A DNA stretch of 64,000 nucleotides, taken from positions 2,232,001-2,296,000 of the forward strand of contig OZ242192.1 of the NCBI GenBank assembly GCA_965205955.1, written 5' to 3'. The position numbers and the translations under genes are program-made. Shown here in pieces: positions 53,601 to 56,600 of the stretch. The notes below the pieces were generated by a model that saw nothing but the letters and a program-made list of their open reading frames with translations, did not search any database and was not told where the DNA came from. Position 1 is the first letter of the stretch. Each line of letters opens with the position of its first letter. Origin of the DNA: G965202915 sp965205955 (GTDB lineage Bacteria; Pseudomonadota; Gammaproteobacteria; Eutrophobiales; Eutrophobiaceae).

Positions 53601-56600
53601 CATTCACGTTAAAGGTGTCCGCGCCACCACTACCGCTTAACCCAGCACGAACGCGCCCATTGATGTTGAAGGTCTCGTCTCCGCTCCCGCCGCCAACGCC
53701 GCTACTCAAACCGCCGCCACCGTTCAGATTGTAGATGTTCGCGCCAGCCCCGCCACTGATGGAGTCGATACCACTCGCGCTGATACTGATACTGTCGTTG
53801 CCACTCGCGCTGATATTAAAGGTGTCTGCGCCGCTACCACCTCGAAGGGTTTCAATGTTACGGAAAGGCTGGAACAGGGTGCCTGACTCATAGGTATTGC
53901 CGGTGCCAGCAATCGTAAAGATGGAATCCGCATCCCGTCCCTGCAAGGTGTCGAAGCCGCCGCCCCCATTCAGGTCTCCGCTGACCGAGCCATTGCTGCC
54001 CAAGATAAAGGTATCGGACAATCCACCACCGTCAATGTTCCCGGTCAAGGCTGCGTTGATATTGAAGGCGTCCCCTCTGTCCCCGCCATCTAAATCCGCA
54101 GTGAAGTCTCCATTGATATTGAATGTGTCAGAGGATCCACCCCCATTAATCCCACCGCTCACGCTGCCGCCGCTATTCAGGTTGAAGATGTCGTTATCGA
54201 ACCCTCCTATGATGCTGCCGGTCAAGGCCGCATTTACATTGAAGGTGCCGCGAAAACCGCCGATTAAATCGGCAGTGAAGTCATCGTTGATGTTAAATAT
54301 AGAGTTTAGACCGCCGCCGGAAATCCCCCCACTCACACTGCCGCCACTGTTCAGGTTGAAGGTGTTCTGCTCCCCACCCGACTCACTAATGATGGTTCCC
54401 GTCAAGGCTGCATTCACATTGAAGATGTTATTACCGCGCCCGCTCCTTAGGTTGCCGATGTGCGACGCATCCACGTTGAAGGTGCTCGACCTCCCCCCTC
54501 GCAGGTTTTCGATGTTGCGGAAAGGGAAAGACTGGATCAGGCCGCCGGATTCGTGGGTGTTGCCCGTGTCGGCAATGGTAAAGATTCCACCAGGATCACT
54601 CGTCCCAAACAGAGTGTCGGTATCGGCGCCCCCATCCAGGCCCCCACTGACTGAGCCTCCAGTGGTGGTACCTGTGCCCGTGCCCAGGTCAAAGGTATCG
54701 TCTCCCGCCCCGCCGGCGATTCCGCCGGTTAAGTCCGCATTCATCCTGAAGATATCCGCTCCGCTACCACCCGCCAGGTTCTCGATGCTGCTGAAATCCA
54801 ATGTCCGCGACTGGCTTGTATACACGCCGGCATCGTCCGCATTCACACTAAAAAGCGCATTCTGATTCTGACCGGTGAGGGTGTCTCCAGTGCTGCTGCC
54901 GGTCAACTCAGTGATGCCATCAAAGCCACCGGTCTCGCTGGCCGTGCCGGCAAAGCCCATCGTGCCGCCTAAACCGGTCAAGGTTACGCTCACCGCACTG
55001 TCCAAAGCGTTGTAGTCCAGTCTGTTCACTCCCTCTGCTCCATCTACCATCCCTGTCACACTGCCACCATTGAACACAAAGGTATCGGTACTTCTGCCGC
55101 CGGTAATCCCGCCCGTCACGCTGCCGCCGCTGTTCAGATTGTAGATGTTGCCGCCCGCTCCGCCTTCAATGCTGCCGCCCAAGGCTGCACCCACGTTGAA
55201 GGTGTCCGCACTACTGCCGCCTTGCAGGTTCTCGATGTTGCTGAAACTCAGTATATTGGAGCTCTCATAGGTGTTGCCGGTCGGCGCCAGAGTAAAAGTC
55301 CCCACGGTATTCAGCCCTATCAGAGAGTCTCCTATGGAGTCGCCCCCGATCAGCATAATGAGGTTATCGAAGCTGCCGGTCAGGTTGGATGTGCCGGAAA
55401 AGCCCACTGTGCTGCCGAGTCCGCTCAGGGTTATATCCACCTGCTCAAGAAGGCCGCTGTAGTCCAGGGTGTTGGTACCGCCTACTGCATCTATCGTCCC
55501 GGTTACGCGGCCACCGTTCATATTGTAGAGGTTCGCGCCCGCCCCGCCGATAATGTTGCCGGTCAAGACTGCGTCGAGATTGAAGACGTCGGCGCCATCC
55601 CCGCCCAGCAGGTTGCCGGTGTGGGGAGCACTAATGTCGAAGGTGTCCACCACGTTGCCGCCCTGAAAGTTCTCGATGTTCATGAAGTTCTGTATGAAGC
55701 TGCCCGACTGGTAGAAGCTGCCGGTGTCGCCGGCAACGGTGAAGGTGGAAATGGTATCCCGTCCCTGAAAGGTATCGCGACCGGCGCCTCCGTCCAGTAT
55801 TCCGCCGACCGAGCCGCTGCTACCCAGGATAAAGGTGTCCGCACCGCCCAGCCCGTCTAAATCCAGGGTATATAAGGTATTGATATTGAAGGTCTCGTCT
55901 CCGGCGCCGGCGGTAATCACGCCGCTCACGCCACTGTTCAGGGTGTAGATGTTATTTCCTGTCCCGCCTTCAATGCCGCCGGTCAGGACTGCACCCACGT
56001 TGAAGGTGTCCGCACCGCCCAGCCCGTCTAAATCCAGAGTGTGGGCCGCATTAATGTTGAAGGTCTCGTCTCCGGCACCGGCGGTAATCCCGCCACTGAC
56101 ACGGCCGCCGCTGTTCAGATTATAGATATTCGCCCCCGCACCGCCATTGATGCTGCCGGTCAGGGCTGCATCTACGTTGAAGGTATCGGCGCCGGCCAGC
56201 CCGTCTAAATCCAGAGTGTGGGCCGCATTAATGTTGAAGGTCTCGTCTCCTTCGCCGGCGGTAATCCCGCCACTGACACCGCCGCTTAGATTATAGATGT
56301 TCGCCCCCGCACCGCCATTGATGCTGCCGGCGAAGGGCGCATTCACATTGAAGGTGTCCGCCATGCTGCCCCCTCGCAGGTTCTCGATGTTCATGAAGCC
56401 ACTCCCCTCGAGGGAGCCGCCCGTGGCGCTGGAAACGGTGAAGGTGGAGCCTCCATCTCTCTGCAAGGTATCGGTATCGCCGCCTCCATCCAGGCTTCTG
56501 AACGTACTGCCAGCCAAGATAAAGGTGTCCGCACCATTACCCCCTTCCAGGGCCATGGCCCTGCTTCCTCTGTTCAACATAAAGGTGTCCGCACCATCAC